Below are positions 17,888-26,886 of a DNA stretch of 64,000 nucleotides, in pieces. The position numbers and the translations under genes are program-made. Within the stretch, counting starts at the first letter, position 1, and each line of letters starts with the position of its first letter. The DNA lies in the NCBI GenBank assembly GCA_902763885.1, contig CACWTU010000010.1, positions 1-64,000 of the forward strand, given 5' to 3'. The notes beneath the pieces were generated by a model. That model did not search any database and was not told where the DNA came from. It saw nothing but the letters and a program-made list of their open reading frames with translations. This DNA comes from an uncultured Bacteroidales bacterium. GTDB taxonomy: Bacteria; Bacteroidota; Bacteroidia; Bacteroidales; Bacteroidaceae.

Positions 17888-18250
17888 ATGATGACACCTT
17901 TAGTAATAAACTGGTCACATGTCTGGATGGTAACAGGACTGGGATTCTGCATGGTTATCCTGCTTCTGGTTGTGCTTATCTTCATTCTGAAACTGCTCGG
18001 CATAGTTGTCAGCAGCGCAGTGAAGGCACCCAAGGCAACAGCACCCAAGGCAGCAGTTTCCGCTCCCGCCACAGTGGCTGCCCCACAAGCTTCAAGCGGA
18101 GCCGATGATGATTTGGCAGCCATAGCAATGGCCCTGCATCTGTACTTCAACGGAGTACATGACGTGGAACCCACTGAGATTCATATCAAGAGAGTAGAGC
18201 GCTCAGGCTGGACCTCAAAGCTCTACGGAATGAATAACTTGCATCGTTAA
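17888..18250 (+). CDS. OadG-family (delta-type) subunit of the sodium pump decarboxylase
   Basis: 120 residues. One N-terminal membrane helix (GLGFCMVILLLVVLIFILKLL) is followed by an Ala/Pro-rich linker and a short C-terminal region (DLAAIAMALHLYFNGVHD). This is the usual gamma/delta subunit that assembles the carboxyltransferase and carrier onto the membrane beta subunit. It lies 12 bases after mmdA and 13 before the biotin carrier. Confidence 0.85.
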   Translation: MMTPLVINWSHVWMVTGLGFCMVILLLVVLIFILKLLGIVVSSAVKAPKATAPKAAVSAPATVAAPQASSGADDDLAAIAMALHLYFNGVHDVEPTEIHIKRVERSGWTSKLYGMNNLHR

Positions 18251-18263
18251 ATATAGAATTAAT

Positions 18264-18989
18264 ATGAAGGAATTCAAATTCACTATAGACGGCAAGCAGT
18301 ACAACGCAGCCGTCAATGAACTTGAGGACAACTTTGCCGAGGTAACTATCAACGGCAAGACCTACAAGGTAGAGTTAGAGAAGGAGGAGGCCCCTGCTGC
18401 AGCTGCAGTACGCCGCCCCGCCGCTGCCGCTGCTACAGCCGCAGCTCCCGCCGGACTGATGACCGTAAAGTCACCGCTGCCCGGTTCAATCGTGAAGGTT
18501 CTCGTCAAGGCCGGTCAGGCTGTAAAGAAGGGCGATGTACTTCTCACCATGGAATCAATGAAGATGGAGAACAACGTGACTGCCGAGGCCGACGGTACCG
18601 TAAAGGCCGTTTACGTAGAGCCCGGCAAGACCGTTATGCAGGACGACAAACTGCTTGACCTGGAGACCGAGGCCGTAGCCGCCGCTCCTGCTCCTGCACC
18701 TGCCGCAGCACCTGTTCCCAAGGCCGCTCCTGCCCCCAAGGCAGCAGCTCCTAAGGCTGCCGATGTTCCCGCTGGCGGTTTCAAGGTAACCAGCCCCCTG
18801 CCCGGTTCAATAATCAAGGTTCTTGTTTCTGAAGGACAGGACGTAAAGAAGGGTGACACCCTGCTTACACTTGAGAGTATGAAGATGGAGAATGCCGTTA
18901 TGGCTGACCGCGACGGTAAGGTAACCAAGATTGCCGTAACCGCAGGCCAGAACGTGATGCAGGATGACCTGCTGATAGTTCTGGGATAA
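18264..18989 (+). CDS. mmdC: Biotin carrier protein with two tandem biotinyl domains
   Basis: 241 residues. Residues 1-40 form the short N-terminal segment typical of these carriers. An Ala/Pro linker leads to biotinyl domain 1 (about 66-134), a second Ala/Pro linker, then biotinyl domain 2 (about 173-241). Both carry the target motif ESMKMEN, with K100 and K207 as predicted biotin sites, and both begin SPLPGSI. Carriers of this family usually have one domain and about 130-170 residues, so this is an in-gene duplication. Biotin shuttles CO2 from the carboxyltransferase to the OadB-like decarboxylase encoded next. Confidence 0.95.
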   Translation: MKEFKFTIDGKQYNAAVNELEDNFAEVTINGKTYKVELEKEEAPAAAAVRRPAAAAATAAAPAGLMTVKSPLPGSIVKVLVKAGQAVKKGDVLLTMESMKMENNVTAEADGTVKAVYVEPGKTVMQDDKLLDLETEAVAAAPAPAPAAAPVPKAAPAPKAAAPKAADVPAGGFKVTSPLPGSIIKVLVSEGQDVKKGDTLLTLESMKMENAVMADRDGKVTKIAVTAGQNVMQDDLLIVLG

Positions 18990-19013
18990 TCAACATTTCA
19001 AAACCAAAAAGAA

Positions 19014-20192
19014 ATGGGTGATATTCTGGAATTCTTTGAACAGATGGGCTTCATGAACATGACCATCCAGCAGGGTATTATGCTCATTCTGAGCTTCTTC
19101 CTGCTGTTCCTGGCCATCAAGAAGCAATACGAGCCGCTCTTGCTGCTCCCCATCGCATTCGGCATGCTGCTCACAAACCTGCCTGGTGCAGGAATGTATC
19201 ATTCAGAACTGTGGACAGCATTCCTCGACGCTAACAGCCCCGCCTATCACAGCTATGGTACAATCATGCGTGAGGGTGGTCTGCTGGACATTCTCTATAT
19301 AGGTGTAAAGGCCGGAGTCTATCCGTGCCTCATATTCATGGGCGTAGGTGCCATGACTGATTTCGGTCCGCTCATTGCCAATCCCAAGAGCCTGCTCTTA
19401 GGTGCAGCAGCGCAGCTGGGCATCTTCCTAACCTTCCTTGCAGCCAATGCAATGGGCTTCACTGAAGCTCAGGCCGGCTCAATAGGTATCATAGGTGGTG
19501 CCGATGGTCCTACATCAATCTTCCTCACATCAAAGCTTGCCCCTGAGCTGCTTGGCCCGATAGCCATTGCCGCTTACTCATACATGGCTCTTGTTCCGGT
19601 AATCCAGCCGCCTATCATGCGTGCCCTTACCACTAAGAAGGAACGTGCCATCAAGATGAGCCAGCTACGTCCGGTAAGCAAGACTGAGAAGATCATATTC
19701 CCGATTGCCATCACCACTATCGTGGCCCTTATCCTGCCCGATGCAGCCCCGCTTATTGGCTGCCTCATGCTGGGTAACCTGGCTAAGGAGTGCGGCGTGG
19801 TTGAGCGTCTGAGCAAGACCATGCAGAACGAGCTGATGAACATCGTGGTAATATTCCTGGGACTCACCGTAGGTGCTACTGCTACCGCCAGCTCATTCCT
19901 GGATTGGAGCACCATCAAGATTCTCGTGATGGGTATCGTAGCATTCGGTTGCGGTACCGCAGGCGGTATCCTGCTTGCCAAGCTGATGAACCTCTTCTCA
20001 AAGGAGAAGATCAACCCGCTCATCGGTTCTGCAGGTGTATCAGCCGTTCCGATGGCTGCCCGCGTATCACAGCAGGTAGGCCAGGAGGAGAACCCCAGCA
20101 ACTTCCTGCTCATGCATGCCATGGGCCCGAATGTGGCAGGCGTGATAGGTTCCGCAGTAGCAGCTGGTATCCTTCTCACAATGCTCGGATAA
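19014..20192 (+). CDS. mmdB: Sodium-translocating decarboxylase beta subunit (OadB/MmdB)
   Basis: 392 residues, highly hydrophobic, with the family motif [13 protein letters not shown] and the late segment [20 protein letters not shown]. This integral membrane subunit decarboxylates carboxybiotin and pumps Na+ outward, so methylmalonyl-CoA decarboxylation during propionate formation conserves energy. It is the last gene of the operon. Its TAA is followed 4 bases later by a mobile-looking terminator element. Confidence 0.95.
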   Translation: MGDILEFFEQMGFMNMTIQQGIMLILSFFLLFLAIKKQYEPLLLLPIAFGMLLTNLPGAGMYHSELWTAFLDANSPAYHSYGTIMREGGLLDILYIGVKAGVYPCLIFMGVGAMTDFGPLIANPKSLLLGAAAQLGIFLTFLAANAMGFTEAQAGSIGIIGGADGPTSIFLTSKLAPELLGPIAIAAYSYMALVPVIQPPIMRALTTKKERAIKMSQLRPVSKTEKIIFPIAITTIVALILPDAAPLIGCLMLGNLAKECGVVERLSKTMQNELMNIVVIFLGLTVGATATASSFLDWSTIKILVMGIVAFGCGTAGGILLAKLMNLFSKEKINPLIGSAGVSAVPMAARVSQQVGQEENPSNFLLMHAMGPNVAGVIGSAVAAGILLTMLG

Positions 20193-20196
20193 TTCC

Positions 20197-20330
20197 AATT
20201 GAAAATTGAAAATTGAAAATTGAAAATTAATACGCAGAACCTGCGTTAATTCCCGCGACATTAAAAAAGGTTCGGACTTTCTCCGAACCTTTTTTATAAT
20301 TTTCAATTTTCAATTCTCAATTTTCAATTT
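20197..20330. repeat. MITE-like bidirectional terminator element, copy 1
   Basis: About 134 bases. The left end is tandem ATTGAAA units and the right end is their inverted form (TTTTCAATTTTCAATT). Between them are a small hairpin (ACGCAG-AAC-CTGCGT, 20232-20246), a CCCGCGACATT segment and a strong hairpin (20263-20295). A homologous copy lies inverted at 33933-34069. Both fill the gap between convergent genes; here the right end overlaps the panD stop codon. Confidence 0.85.
20263..20295. terminator. Bidirectional intrinsic terminator inside element copy 1
   Basis: A 14-base stem (A6GGTTCGGA with its complement TCCGAACCT6) around the loop CTTTC gives a T-run on both strands. It can terminate the mmd operon on the plus strand and the panC-panD operon on the minus strand. 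Confidence 0.75.
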
Positions 20331-20655
20331 ATGGAATTACCACAGTAGGTTTGAACGTTTTTGCCTCCTCCGGAGTAACCTGAGCATAAGCGATAATAAT
20401 CACAGTATCGCCTATAGAGACAAGCCGTGCCGCCGCCCCATTAAGGCAAATACACTTGGACCCCCGCTCCCCGCGGATAACATAAGTAACCAGGCGCGCA
20501 CCGTTGGTAACGTCCACCACGTGAACCTGCTCACCGTCAATGATGCCTGCCGCATCCATCCAGTTGCCGTCAATAGTAATGCTGCCAATGTAGTTGATAT
20601 TGGCATCGGTCACCTTAACGCGGTGAAGTTTGGATTTGAGTACAGTCAGTAACAT
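20329..20655 (-). CDS. panD: Aspartate 1-decarboxylase
   Basis: 108 residues from the ATG at 20655; a GTG one codon upstream is possible. The self-cleavage site Gly-Ser that makes the pyruvoyl group is visible in NYIGSITID, and [12 protein letters not shown] closes the core. It makes beta-alanine from aspartate, which the adjacent PanC joins to pantoate. It shares one base with the panC stop codon, so the genes are coupled. Its stop codon overlaps the end of the repeat element. Confidence 0.95.
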   Translation of the reverse strand: MLLTVLKSKLHRVKVTDANINYIGSITIDGNWMDAAGIIDGEQVHVVDVTNGARLVTYVIRGERGSKCICLNGAAARLVSIGDTVIIIAYAQVTPEEAKTFKPTVVIP

Positions 20656-21503
20656 CACTCCTTATATTTAATGTTATCAATAAGACGAACCTTACCGCAA
20701 TGTACGGTAACGCAGCCTACAATATAATCTGAAGCATCCCAGTTGTCAACAGGCTGCAGTGTGCGTCCGTCAACAATTTCATAATACTCAACCTCAAGCC
20801 CATCATATGAATTTATGGTATCTATGACATACTTGCGGGTTGATACAAGTGTATGATGGCGTGCATAATAGCGGCTCTCAAAGAGAGTGCGTGATATGTT
20901 GGCGGCAAGCTTACGTTCAGCCTTGCTAAGGAGCATATTGCGGGAGCTCAGGGCCATGCCGTCCTCCTCACGGACTATGGGACAGCCCACAATCTCTATG
21001 TTAAGCTCAAGCTGGCGTACCATCTCACGTATTATGGCCAACTGCTGGAAATCCTTCTCGCCAAAGTAGGCACGGTCAGGCTCCACAGCATAAAAGAGCT
21101 TGCTCACAATCTGAGCCACGCCGTTAAAGTGTCCGGGACGGTTGGGGCCTTCCATGACCTTGTCAAGCGGGGTGAAATCAAATGTGCGGGTATCGGGTTC
21201 CGGATACATCTCATCCACTGACGGAGCAAAGACATACTGCGCACCCACCTTTTCAAGCAGCTTACAGTCAGCATCCAGGGTGCGCGGATAATTCATAAGG
21301 TCATTCTTATCATTGAACTGAGTGGGATTGACAAAATCACTCACCACAGTGATATCATTCTCTGCCACTGAACGTCGCACCAGCGATGCGTGTCCCTCAT
21401 GAAGAGCTCCCATTGTGGGCACCAGACCTAAAGACTTGCCTGCCCCGCGTCTGGTTTTGAGAGTTTCCTTGAGTTCCTTTACTGTTGTTATTATCTTGAT
21501 CAT
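20655..21503 (-). CDS. panC: Pantothenate synthetase
   Basis: 282 residues with the nucleotidyltransferase HIGH-like motif in [35 protein letters not shown] and SSRNMLLS. It condenses pantoate and beta-alanine using ATP, in coenzyme A synthesis. First gene of the panC-panD pair, divergent from the glycogen-synthase-like gene across 125 bases. Confidence 0.95.
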   Translation of the reverse strand: MIKIITTVKELKETLKTRRGAGKSLGLVPTMGALHEGHASLVRRSVAENDITVVSDFVNPTQFNDKNDLMNYPRTLDADCKLLEKVGAQYVFAPSVDEMYPEPDTRTFDFTPLDKVMEGPNRPGHFNGVAQIVSKLFYAVEPDRAYFGEKDFQQLAIIREMVRQLELNIEIVGCPIVREEDGMALSSRNMLLSKAERKLAANISRTLFESRYYARHHTLVSTRKYVIDTINSYDGLEVEYYEIVDGRTLQPVDNWDASDYIVGCVTVHCGKVRLIDNIKYKE

Positions 21504-21628
21504 AATACAGTTGAAAAAGTCCGCAAAATAAGTTATTATTTATGGTATTTCAAAAGATTCCGCCAAACTGCTTGCCAAATTCATACTTTTTTTTTATATC
21601 TTCGCATATTATTTAGAAAACTCACCGT

Positions 21629-22432
21629 ATGAGCGAAAAGAAAATCCTTATCATTGCTGATCAGATCACCCCATTCGTGGGCCAGTCTCCAATGGCGGAT
21701 TATTGTAGGCAGCTGCCTCAAAGCATCCAGGAATTGGGTAACGATATCCGTACCTTCATGCCCAAATGGGGTAATATCAACGAACGCCGCAACCAGCTGC
21801 ATGAAGTTATCCGTCTGTCAGGAATGAACCTGATTATTGATGATACCGATCACCCGCTTATTATAAAGGTGGCTTCACTGCAATCAGCCCGCATTCAGGT
21901 ATATTTCATTGACAATGAGGATTATTTCCAGAATCGCCTTCAGGTAACTGATAAGGAGGGCGTTGAATATGAGGACAATGATGAACGTACCATATTCTTT
22001 GCCCGCGGCGTGCTGGAGACCGTCAAGAAACTGCGCTGGAATCCCGATATCATCCACTGCCACGGCTGGCTGTCAGCCCTGATTCCGCTCTACGTAAAGA
22101 CGGCCTATCGTGAAGAGCCCGCCTTCCGTGAGTCAAAAGTGGTTTATTCTCTTTATGACCAGGCTTTCAAGCAGAACTTCCATGACAATTATCCGGATAT
22201 TATCCTCACTAAGGACATGACTCCTGACAGCATCGGTTCTTTCCAGATGCCGCTTGACTACAATGCGGTCATGAAGAAAGCCATAGATTTCTCTGACGGA
22301 GTGATTTGTAATTCACCATCAGTTGACGCTTCCCTGCCCGCATACGCCAAGCAGAAAGGCATTCCCGTACTGGAAGGTGATGCAAGCACTATGGAAGCCA
22401 ATATCATTAATGATTTCTACGATACTATTTAA
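21629..22432 (+). CDS. Half-length GT5 (glycogen/starch synthase N-domain) homologue, probably non-catalytic
   Basis: 267 residues that align in order with only the N-terminal Rossmann domain of GT5 glycogen synthases: ILIIADQITPF at the start, FMPKWGNINERRN, DIIHCHGWLSALIPLYVK and DGVICNSPS near the end. The C-terminal ADP-glucose-binding half is absent, and nothing after the stop resembles it. At the position of the catalytic KxGGL loop the sequence is FVGQSPMADYCRQLP, so the Lys and GlyGly are gone. A regulatory or scaffold role in glycogen metabolism is an inference supported by the glycogen cassette 4.5 kb away. Followed 6 bases later by a DUF4270 gene. Confidence 0.8.
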   Translation: MSEKKILIIADQITPFVGQSPMADYCRQLPQSIQELGNDIRTFMPKWGNINERRNQLHEVIRLSGMNLIIDDTDHPLIIKVASLQSARIQVYFIDNEDYFQNRLQVTDKEGVEYEDNDERTIFFARGVLETVKKLRWNPDIIHCHGWLSALIPLYVKTAYREEPAFRESKVVYSLYDQAFKQNFHDNYPDIILTKDMTPDSIGSFQMPLDYNAVMKKAIDFSDGVICNSPSVDASLPAYAKQKGIPVLEGDASTMEANIINDFYDTI

Positions 22433-22438
22433 TCTGCT

Positions 22439-23902
22439 ATGAATTTCAAAACGCTGGCCTACAGCCTTTTTGCAGTTCTGTTTCTTATATCATGTGACAA
22501 TGACACATCCGGTCTGGGAGCATCCCTGACACCAGAAAGTGATGCCATCACGGTTAAAGATGACTCCTGTTTTGCCACATCACGCACCATATTGACTTCA
22601 GATTCACTGCTTGTAATGACATCACAGTGTAATCTGGGCCGTTTCACTGAGCAGAACAGCGGAGCTACTCTTGAGGCCAGTTACCTCACTCAGTTAGGAT
22701 GCATGGAGAACATGTTTCTTGCGGATTCAGTCTATGGCATTGGAGACCACAAGTTCCCGGAATGGTTTAACCAGGCCGTAGCTGGCCTAAAGCCCTACTA
22801 CGCTAACCTTAGGCTCTATTATACAGGATTCTTTGGTGATTCTGTCAACCCGATAAAAATAGAGGTTTACCCTCTTGACAAGATGATTGACGCCAACGCC
22901 AAATATTATCACGACGTTGACCCCACCCAGTTCTACGATGCCACAGCCAAACCATTGGCCAGCGTTACAGTATCTGGATGGAACCTTCAGGATCATGACA
23001 CCATCCGCAACAAGTCAACATACTATCCCAGCATAACCATCCCTCTGCCGGATTCAATTGCCAAGACAATCCTTGAATCATACTTCAATCCGGATACGAG
23101 ACATTATTTTGACGATGCCGCATCATTCATGAAGAACCTCATCAAGGGATTCTATGTAAAGTGTTCTCAGGGTGACGGTACAATGCTGTACATTGACCGC
23201 TCCGTACTGCAGGTAACATTCAGGCACATCAGCCATGACAAGAACGGCAATCAGATTCTTGAATCACCAGTGGCTGAGTTCTCGGGTAACAGCGAGGTAA
23301 TCCAGATAAACTGTCTTAAATGGTCCGGACTTGACAGCCAGCTTAATAATGACAGTTGCACTTGGATCAGGAGCCCGTTTGGAGTTCTTACAGAGATTAC
23401 CCTACCTATTGACAGCATGAGAGATGATGCGTATGTGCTCAACTCAGCACTTCTAAGACTCTCCACAGCCGTTACCCCATCCAGCCGCTTTAAGCCGTCA
23501 GTACCTTACAGGCTACTTCTCATCCGTAAGGACAATAAGAAGGTGGAGGATTTCTTCAATAAAAACAGTTCCATTGACAATATTGAATCATTCGTATCAA
23601 TATACTCATCCAAATACGGAACATACACGTATAACAATATCGCCGCACTTGTAGAGAAAATCTATTCAGACCGTGCTGATTGGCTTAAATCACATAATAT
23701 GACACTTCAGGACGGAGGCCAGGCTGCATATGAATCAGAACATCCGGATTGGAACAAGGTTGTTCTAATACCTGTAGCCGCGCATCTAGACTCAAGAAAC
23801 AGCCCCATAAGCTACTACCTTGACATAAACATGCATCAGGTCAAGTTTATAGGCGGTAACAAACTCAAGCTTAAGATCAAGACTATCCGCTCCAAGTTCT
23901 GA
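22439..23902 (+). CDS. DUF4270 lipoprotein
   Basis: 487 residues. A lipoprotein signal ends in FLISC with the cysteine near residue 19. The body begins DNDTSGLGASL and continues as the all-beta DUF4270 family widespread in Bacteroidetes, whose function is not known. It starts 6 bases after the GT5-like gene, so the two are probably cotranscribed. A palindromic hairpin 16 bases after the stop is the likely terminator. Confidence 0.85.
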   Translation: MNFKTLAYSLFAVLFLISCDNDTSGLGASLTPESDAITVKDDSCFATSRTILTSDSLLVMTSQCNLGRFTEQNSGATLEASYLTQLGCMENMFLADSVYGIGDHKFPEWFNQAVAGLKPYYANLRLYYTGFFGDSVNPIKIEVYPLDKMIDANAKYYHDVDPTQFYDATAKPLASVTVSGWNLQDHDTIRNKSTYYPSITIPLPDSIAKTILESYFNPDTRHYFDDAASFMKNLIKGFYVKCSQGDGTMLYIDRSVLQVTFRHISHDKNGNQILESPVAEFSGNSEVIQINCLKWSGLDSQLNNDSCTWIRSPFGVLTEITLPIDSMRDDAYVLNSALLRLSTAVTPSSRFKPSVPYRLLLIRKDNKKVEDFFNKNSSIDNIESFVSIYSSKYGTYTYNNIAALVEKIYSDRADWLKSHNMTLQDGGQAAYESEHPDWNKVVLIPVAAHLDSRNSPISYYLDINMHQVKFIGGNKLKLKIKTIRSKF

Positions 23903-23918
23903 CTCTAAAAAAAGACAC

Positions 23919-23957
23919 AAAATGGCACAGTAGGGACAGTCCCTGCTGTGCCATTTT
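23919..23957. terminator. Palindromic terminator related to the 73-bp repeat
   Basis: 12-base arms AAAATGGCACAG and CTGTGCCATTTT flank a second palindrome AGGGAC-A-GTCCCT, so almost all 39 bases pair. A run of T follows. Core blocks (ATGGCAC and GGGACAGTCCC) are shared with the 73-bp palindromes at 14413 and 15713, in a different order and spacing. It likely terminates the DUF4270 transcript. Confidence 0.7.
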
Positions 23958-24054
23958 ATTTTTTTTCAGATTCAGATTTACTTTTAGCATGTTTTTGCAG
24001 CCTATATAATGAAGAGCCACAGGAAAGAATAAAAAGCAAGCCTTTCCATTAACC

Positions 24055-24157
24055 AAGAACACAATAGGATAGCTTCGCTTTGTGTTATTAATTCTTTTTA
24101 CAGTTATTGGTTATATGCATAAAATGACATAAAATGAAACTATCCTATTGTGTTCTT
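24055..24157. repeat. 103-bp element with 18-bp perfect inverted ends
   Basis: AAGAACACAATAGGATAG at 24055-24072 is the exact reverse complement of 24140-24157. The 67-base interior is AT-rich and has no ORF. It lies directly upstream of the macroglobulin-like gene, whose ATG is 26 bases past the right arm, so it is probably in or over its promoter and leader. It could be a MITE remnant, an operator pair or an mRNA hairpin. Confidence 0.65.
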
Positions 24158-24183
24158 TTAAAAACAATGCATTATTAACCCTT

Positions 24184-26862
24184 ATGAGAAGATTCGTCCT
24201 TGTTTCTGCTTTTGTTCTTTGGGGAGCCGGCTTATTTGCAGCTGGTCCCTCAAAGACATCAGGCGATCCCGCCCAGGAGCTGATGCGCTATGCCGGAAAT
24301 ATCCATCAGTTCAATTCCATATACCCGCAGGAGAAAGTATTCCTTCAGTTTGACAACACCTCTTACTATCCAGGTGAGACCATCTGGTTCAAGGCTTTTG
24401 TAGTGAATGCGTCCACATTGCAACGCAGCAAGAGCAAGGTGCTCTACGTGGATCTGCTCTCACCTGAAGGCGTACTGCTCAAGCAGCAGAAACTTCTGAT
24501 CGTGGCCGGACAGGCCGATGGATCGTTCCCTCTGAACGATGCATCAACGGCACAGGCAAGAGACCTGCGAGGCGGTGCTATGGCCTACCCCAGCGGATTC
24601 TACGAGGTGCGTGCCTACACCAACTATATGCAGAACTTTGACAATGATGCAATATTCTCCAGAGTTCTGGCGGTTTTTGACAAGCCCCAACAGGAAGGAC
24701 ATTACTATGATGAGAAGCCTGCCATAACATACAAGTTCACGGCAGAGATTCAACCCGTACGCCCGGAGACACCCAAGCAGAAAAAGGTGAACGCATACTT
24801 CTATCCTGAGGGCGGGCACATTATCATAGGCCAACCATGCCGCGTGGCATTCAAGGTGACAGGCGATAACGGTATGGGCATAGACGCTACCGGTTCACTT
24901 GATGACATCTCTTTCAGTACGCAGCATGACGGTATGGGCTATTTTGTCTTTACTCCGCAATCCAAGCGTAACAGTGTAAAGATAACCGTTGACGGCCACA
25001 ATCACTCCTACAGCCTGCCGGACGCAGAGCAGTCAGGATGTACTGTACAGGCTGTATCACAACATGACAAGGCCAGTTTCACCATATATTCATCCAGTGA
25101 TTTCATCAGTCAGGAACTGGGTATGACCCTTACCTGCCGCGGTGAACTGGTTGATTTTGCAAAGATTACCATAGGCAGCAACGTAACTGAGCAGACCTTT
25201 AACCTGAACTCTGCTCCGGAAGGCGTGGTTCGTTTTACCTTATTCAACAAAGCAGGTGATATACTGGCTTCACGCTCATTCTATCATGAAAGAACAGATG
25301 CGGTTATTCCGTCCATCAATGTTACATCGGGAAAAACCGCTTACGCACCTTTTGAGAAGATTACCCTTAACTTCAATCTAACAGACGGCAAAGGGAGCCC
25401 CTTCCGTGACCGTTTCTGCCTCTCAGTAAGGGATACCCGTAGCCCTGTAAGCATATTTGAAGATGACCTCAGGACCAACCTACTGCTATCATCAGACCTG
25501 AGAGGTTTCATTGAGAGGCCTGAATACTATTTCAATACCACAAATCAGAACCGTCTCAGTGACCTGGACCTGCTCTGTATGGTGCAGGGATGGGAGCGCT
25601 ATGACTGGCAGACTATGTCCGGAGTTAAAAGCTTTGAGGAGTCATTCCGCCTTGAGGACAAGGGCCTGACACTTAACGGATGGGTGCTCAAGAGCACCGG
25701 ACGCCAGCCTCTGTCACGCATAGAAGTGAACGCATCACTTGTGCCAGAGGACAAGACGCTCACCGAATCCTATAGATACATAACAGGAGATAACGGTTAT
25801 TTTGGATTTGACATAGGCGTACTTTTCTATGATAAGGCCCGATTATCAATCAAGGCTTCACCGCGTGACCGCAAGATGCGTAAGGAGGCCATAACCATTA
25901 TGTTTGACCGTGCCAAGACCCCGATGGTAAGACCTTACCTGCCGGGAGAAACCATGTATTTAACCAAAACTATCCGCTCAACCGCAAAACAGGACAACAC
26001 CGCTCAATCAAATGATGAATTTGAGCTGATCAATGTTGATAAAGGAATTATACTCCCCGATGTTGACATCAATGAGGATAGAAAATATGTTGACTATTTC
26101 ACCTTCCAGGCCTATGACGTATTGAAAGATGTAGAGAAGGTGTATGACAAAGGTGACTTCTCAACAGATCTATATGGATACATCAAGGAATTGGGATACG
26201 ATGTACGAATTGGATTCGAATTTAAAGCAGAAACGATTTTTGCCCGCAGGGCACCCATACAATCTGATTATAAACTTCTCATAAACGGCTTATACACTTT
26301 CATATATGCTCACACTGAGACGCTTTACATGGACTTGGATGAGGATTCCAGAATGATAGAGGATTCCCTCCTACGGGAAGATCCATCCGTAATCGGTTCA
26401 AGAATTGATACACGCGATATCAAGAGCATAATGGTTTATAACCGCCCCATGTTCCTGTCCAAAGCCATGGAACTTGCTCCGCTCCGTATGAAAAAAGGAA
26501 GAGGTTTTGAAGATATCATGATGCTTGGAGAAGACAAGTTGGTGTATATGGTAGATGTCCTGCTCAAGAACATAGATGAGAGCAGCCCCAGAAAGGAGCA
26601 GTTTGACCGCAGCCGACGTTTCACAACCGTTGACGGTTACTCCCGTCCTTTCAGTTTCTACTCACCGGAGTATCCCAACGGTCCCGTTGTTGGTGAGATT
26701 GACAACCGTCGCACCCTCTACTGGAACCCCAACGTAATAACTGACAAGGATGGCAAGGCAAAGGTAGAGTTCTACAACAACTCAAGCACCACCCACTTCA
26801 ATATCTCCGCTGCCGGAATGACCGCCTCCGGCACGCCATACACCCTCAACCAGGATTGGTGA
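24184..26862 (+). CDS. Secreted macroglobulin-like (MG2) repeat protein
   Basis: 892 residues from the ATG at 24184, which gives a signal peptide (VLVSAFVLWGAGLFAAG). Residues about 40-150 look like an MG2 domain (QEKVFLQFDNTSYYPGETIW, PSGFYEVRAYTNYM). Further beta modules follow, and the C-terminus has DKDGKAKVEFYNNSSTTHF, a feature of alpha-2-macroglobulin-type and TonB-plug-associated Bacteroidetes proteins. No thioester motif is seen. It is probably periplasmic or on the outer-membrane surface; the role is unknown. It ends 24 bases before the convergent GH57 stop. Confidence 0.7.
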   Translation: MRRFVLVSAFVLWGAGLFAAGPSKTSGDPAQELMRYAGNIHQFNSIYPQEKVFLQFDNTSYYPGETIWFKAFVVNASTLQRSKSKVLYVDLLSPEGVLLKQQKLLIVAGQADGSFPLNDASTAQARDLRGGAMAYPSGFYEVRAYTNYMQNFDNDAIFSRVLAVFDKPQQEGHYYDEKPAITYKFTAEIQPVRPETPKQKKVNAYFYPEGGHIIIGQPCRVAFKVTGDNGMGIDATGSLDDISFSTQHDGMGYFVFTPQSKRNSVKITVDGHNHSYSLPDAEQSGCTVQAVSQHDKASFTIYSSSDFISQELGMTLTCRGELVDFAKITIGSNVTEQTFNLNSAPEGVVRFTLFNKAGDILASRSFYHERTDAVIPSINVTSGKTAYAPFEKITLNFNLTDGKGSPFRDRFCLSVRDTRSPVSIFEDDLRTNLLLSSDLRGFIERPEYYFNTTNQNRLSDLDLLCMVQGWERYDWQTMSGVKSFEESFRLEDKGLTLNGWVLKSTGRQPLSRIEVNASLVPEDKTLTESYRYITGDNGYFGFDIGVLFYDKARLSIKASPRDRKMRKEAITIMFDRAKTPMVRPYLPGETMYLTKTIRSTAKQDNTAQSNDEFELINVDKGIILPDVDINEDRKYVDYFTFQAYDVLKDVEKVYDKGDFSTDLYGYIKELGYDVRIGFEFKAETIFARRAPIQSDYKLLINGLYTFIYAHTETLYMDLDEDSRMIEDSLLREDPSVIGSRIDTRDIKSIMVYNRPMFLSKAMELAPLRMKKGRGFEDIMMLGEDKLVYMVDVLLKNIDESSPRKEQFDRSRRFTTVDGYSRPFSFYSPEYPNGPVVGEIDNRRTLYWNPNVITDKDGKAKVEFYNNSSTTHFNISAAGMTASGTPYTLNQDW

Positions 26863-26886
26863 GGATGATGGCTATCGGAGTACTAT

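Noticed and set aside
20197-20330. Tandem ATTGAAA heptamers considered as a CRISPR-like or VNTR array
   Set aside because: The units are contiguous with no spacers, and they are mirrored at the other end of the element, so they are terminal inverted repeats.
21629-22432. Glycogen-synthase-like gene considered as a frameshifted pseudogene
   Set aside because: No remnant of the C-terminal half follows in any frame; the DUF4270 gene starts 6 bases after the stop and the frame is clean.
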